The notes under the pieces were generated by a model, which was given only the letters and a program-made list of their open reading frames with translations, did not search any database and had not been told where the DNA came from. 6,173 nt of DNA, from assembly GCA_002437725.1 (NCBI GenBank), contig DJRF01000005.1, positions 1-6,173 of the forward strand, given 5' to 3'. Within the stretch, counting starts at the first letter, position 1, and every line of letters begins with the position of its first letter. Shown in pieces: positions 5,980-6,173 of the stretch. Source of the stretch: Treponema sp. UBA6367 (GTDB lineage: Bacteria; Spirochaetota; Spirochaetia; Treponematales; Treponemataceae). Position numbers and translations under genes: made by a program.

Positions 5980-6173
5980 TTACAGCCCCTTAATCTGCTC
6001 TAAAGAAAGCCCTGTGCATTCAGAGATGGTGTTCAAGTCAATGCATTTTTTTATCATCTTCTTTGCGGTTTCAATGGATTTTTTCAAAGCTCCTTCTGCA
6101 ATTCCTTTAGACAGACCTTCCTTCAAACCTTGAGCTTTGCCTTCGGTCCTACCAATTTCGCGGGCTTCCTCTT
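5980..6173 (-). CDS. Rpn-family (PDDEXK_2) nuclease, C-terminal part only
   Basis: The minus strand is open from the window edge to a TAA at 5982-5980, encoding 63 complete residues. They begin EEAREIGRTEGKAQGLKEGL, continue as a Lys/Glu/Gly helix with Gly about every four residues (EG, QG, EG, KG, EG), and end in a helix-turn-helix-like tail, TISECTGLSLEQIKGL. This is the characteristic C-terminus of Rpn family recombination-promoting nucleases, often labelled 'putative transposase', in which an (E/K)G-x-x-x-G repeat precedes an 'I-x-x-x-TGLS-x-E-x-I' ending. The catalytic PD-(D/E)XK domain and the start codon lie beyond the right edge, so integrity cannot be judged. The gene converges on the DUF4143 ATPase gene. 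No hairpin terminator is visible in the 39-base gap, though the minus-strand stop is followed by a T-run. Confidence 0.85.
   Translation of the reverse strand, partial: EEAREIGRTEGKAQGLKEGLSKGIAEGALKKSIETAKKMIKKCIDLNTISECTGLSLEQIKGL

Noticed and set aside
5980..6173. Insertion-sequence transposase
   Set aside because: The tail matches the Rpn/PDDEXK_2 family, whose 'putative transposase' label is historical. No terminal repeats or other IS features are visible.

Overview
The window most likely comes from a host-associated Treponema or a close spirochaete relative. This is inferred from low-to-moderate GC, spirochaete-style lipoprotein signal peptides with a relaxed lipobox, a long outer-membrane beta-barrel type protein with no TonB-receptor features, and the pairing of a DUF4143-type ATPase with an Rpn-family gene. 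Clear GGAGG-like ribosome binding sites argue against Bacteroidota. No marker gene fixes the taxon.

Left half (1-4159), an envelope module. The window opens inside a beta-barrel-like protein (1-1713, its 5' end outside the window). A small lipoprotein (1738-2157) follows after only 24 bases and is probably co-transcribed. A hairpin terminator (2206-2225) closes that unit. Next is a large lipoprotein (2264-4099) whose last ~85 residues look like the SusE/SusF or AMPK-beta (CBM48-like) carbohydrate-binding fold, closed by a strong terminator (4123-4159). The working idea is an outer-membrane barrel with two surface lipoproteins that capture glycans, a functional analogue of Sus components. That role is inference.

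Right half (4160-6173), an accessory module. It holds a very AT-rich 134-residue P-loop protein of unknown function (4172-4576) and a 410-residue AAA_14/DUF4143 ATPase with a winged-helix-like segment and an apparently intact PD-(D/E)XK nuclease motif (4708-5940). Converging on the latter from the minus strand is the C-terminal tail of an Rpn (PDDEXK_2) family nuclease (5980-6173, its 5' end outside the window). The ATPase is preceded by a perfect 13-bp inverted repeat that overlaps its likely promoter and may be an operator.

For the four genes whose 5' end lies inside the window, the best start is an ATG a few bases downstream of a visible Shine-Dalgarno sequence, slightly inside the longest open frame. 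No tRNA, rRNA, CRISPR array or complete insertion sequence was seen. No gap between genes exceeds about 130 bases.
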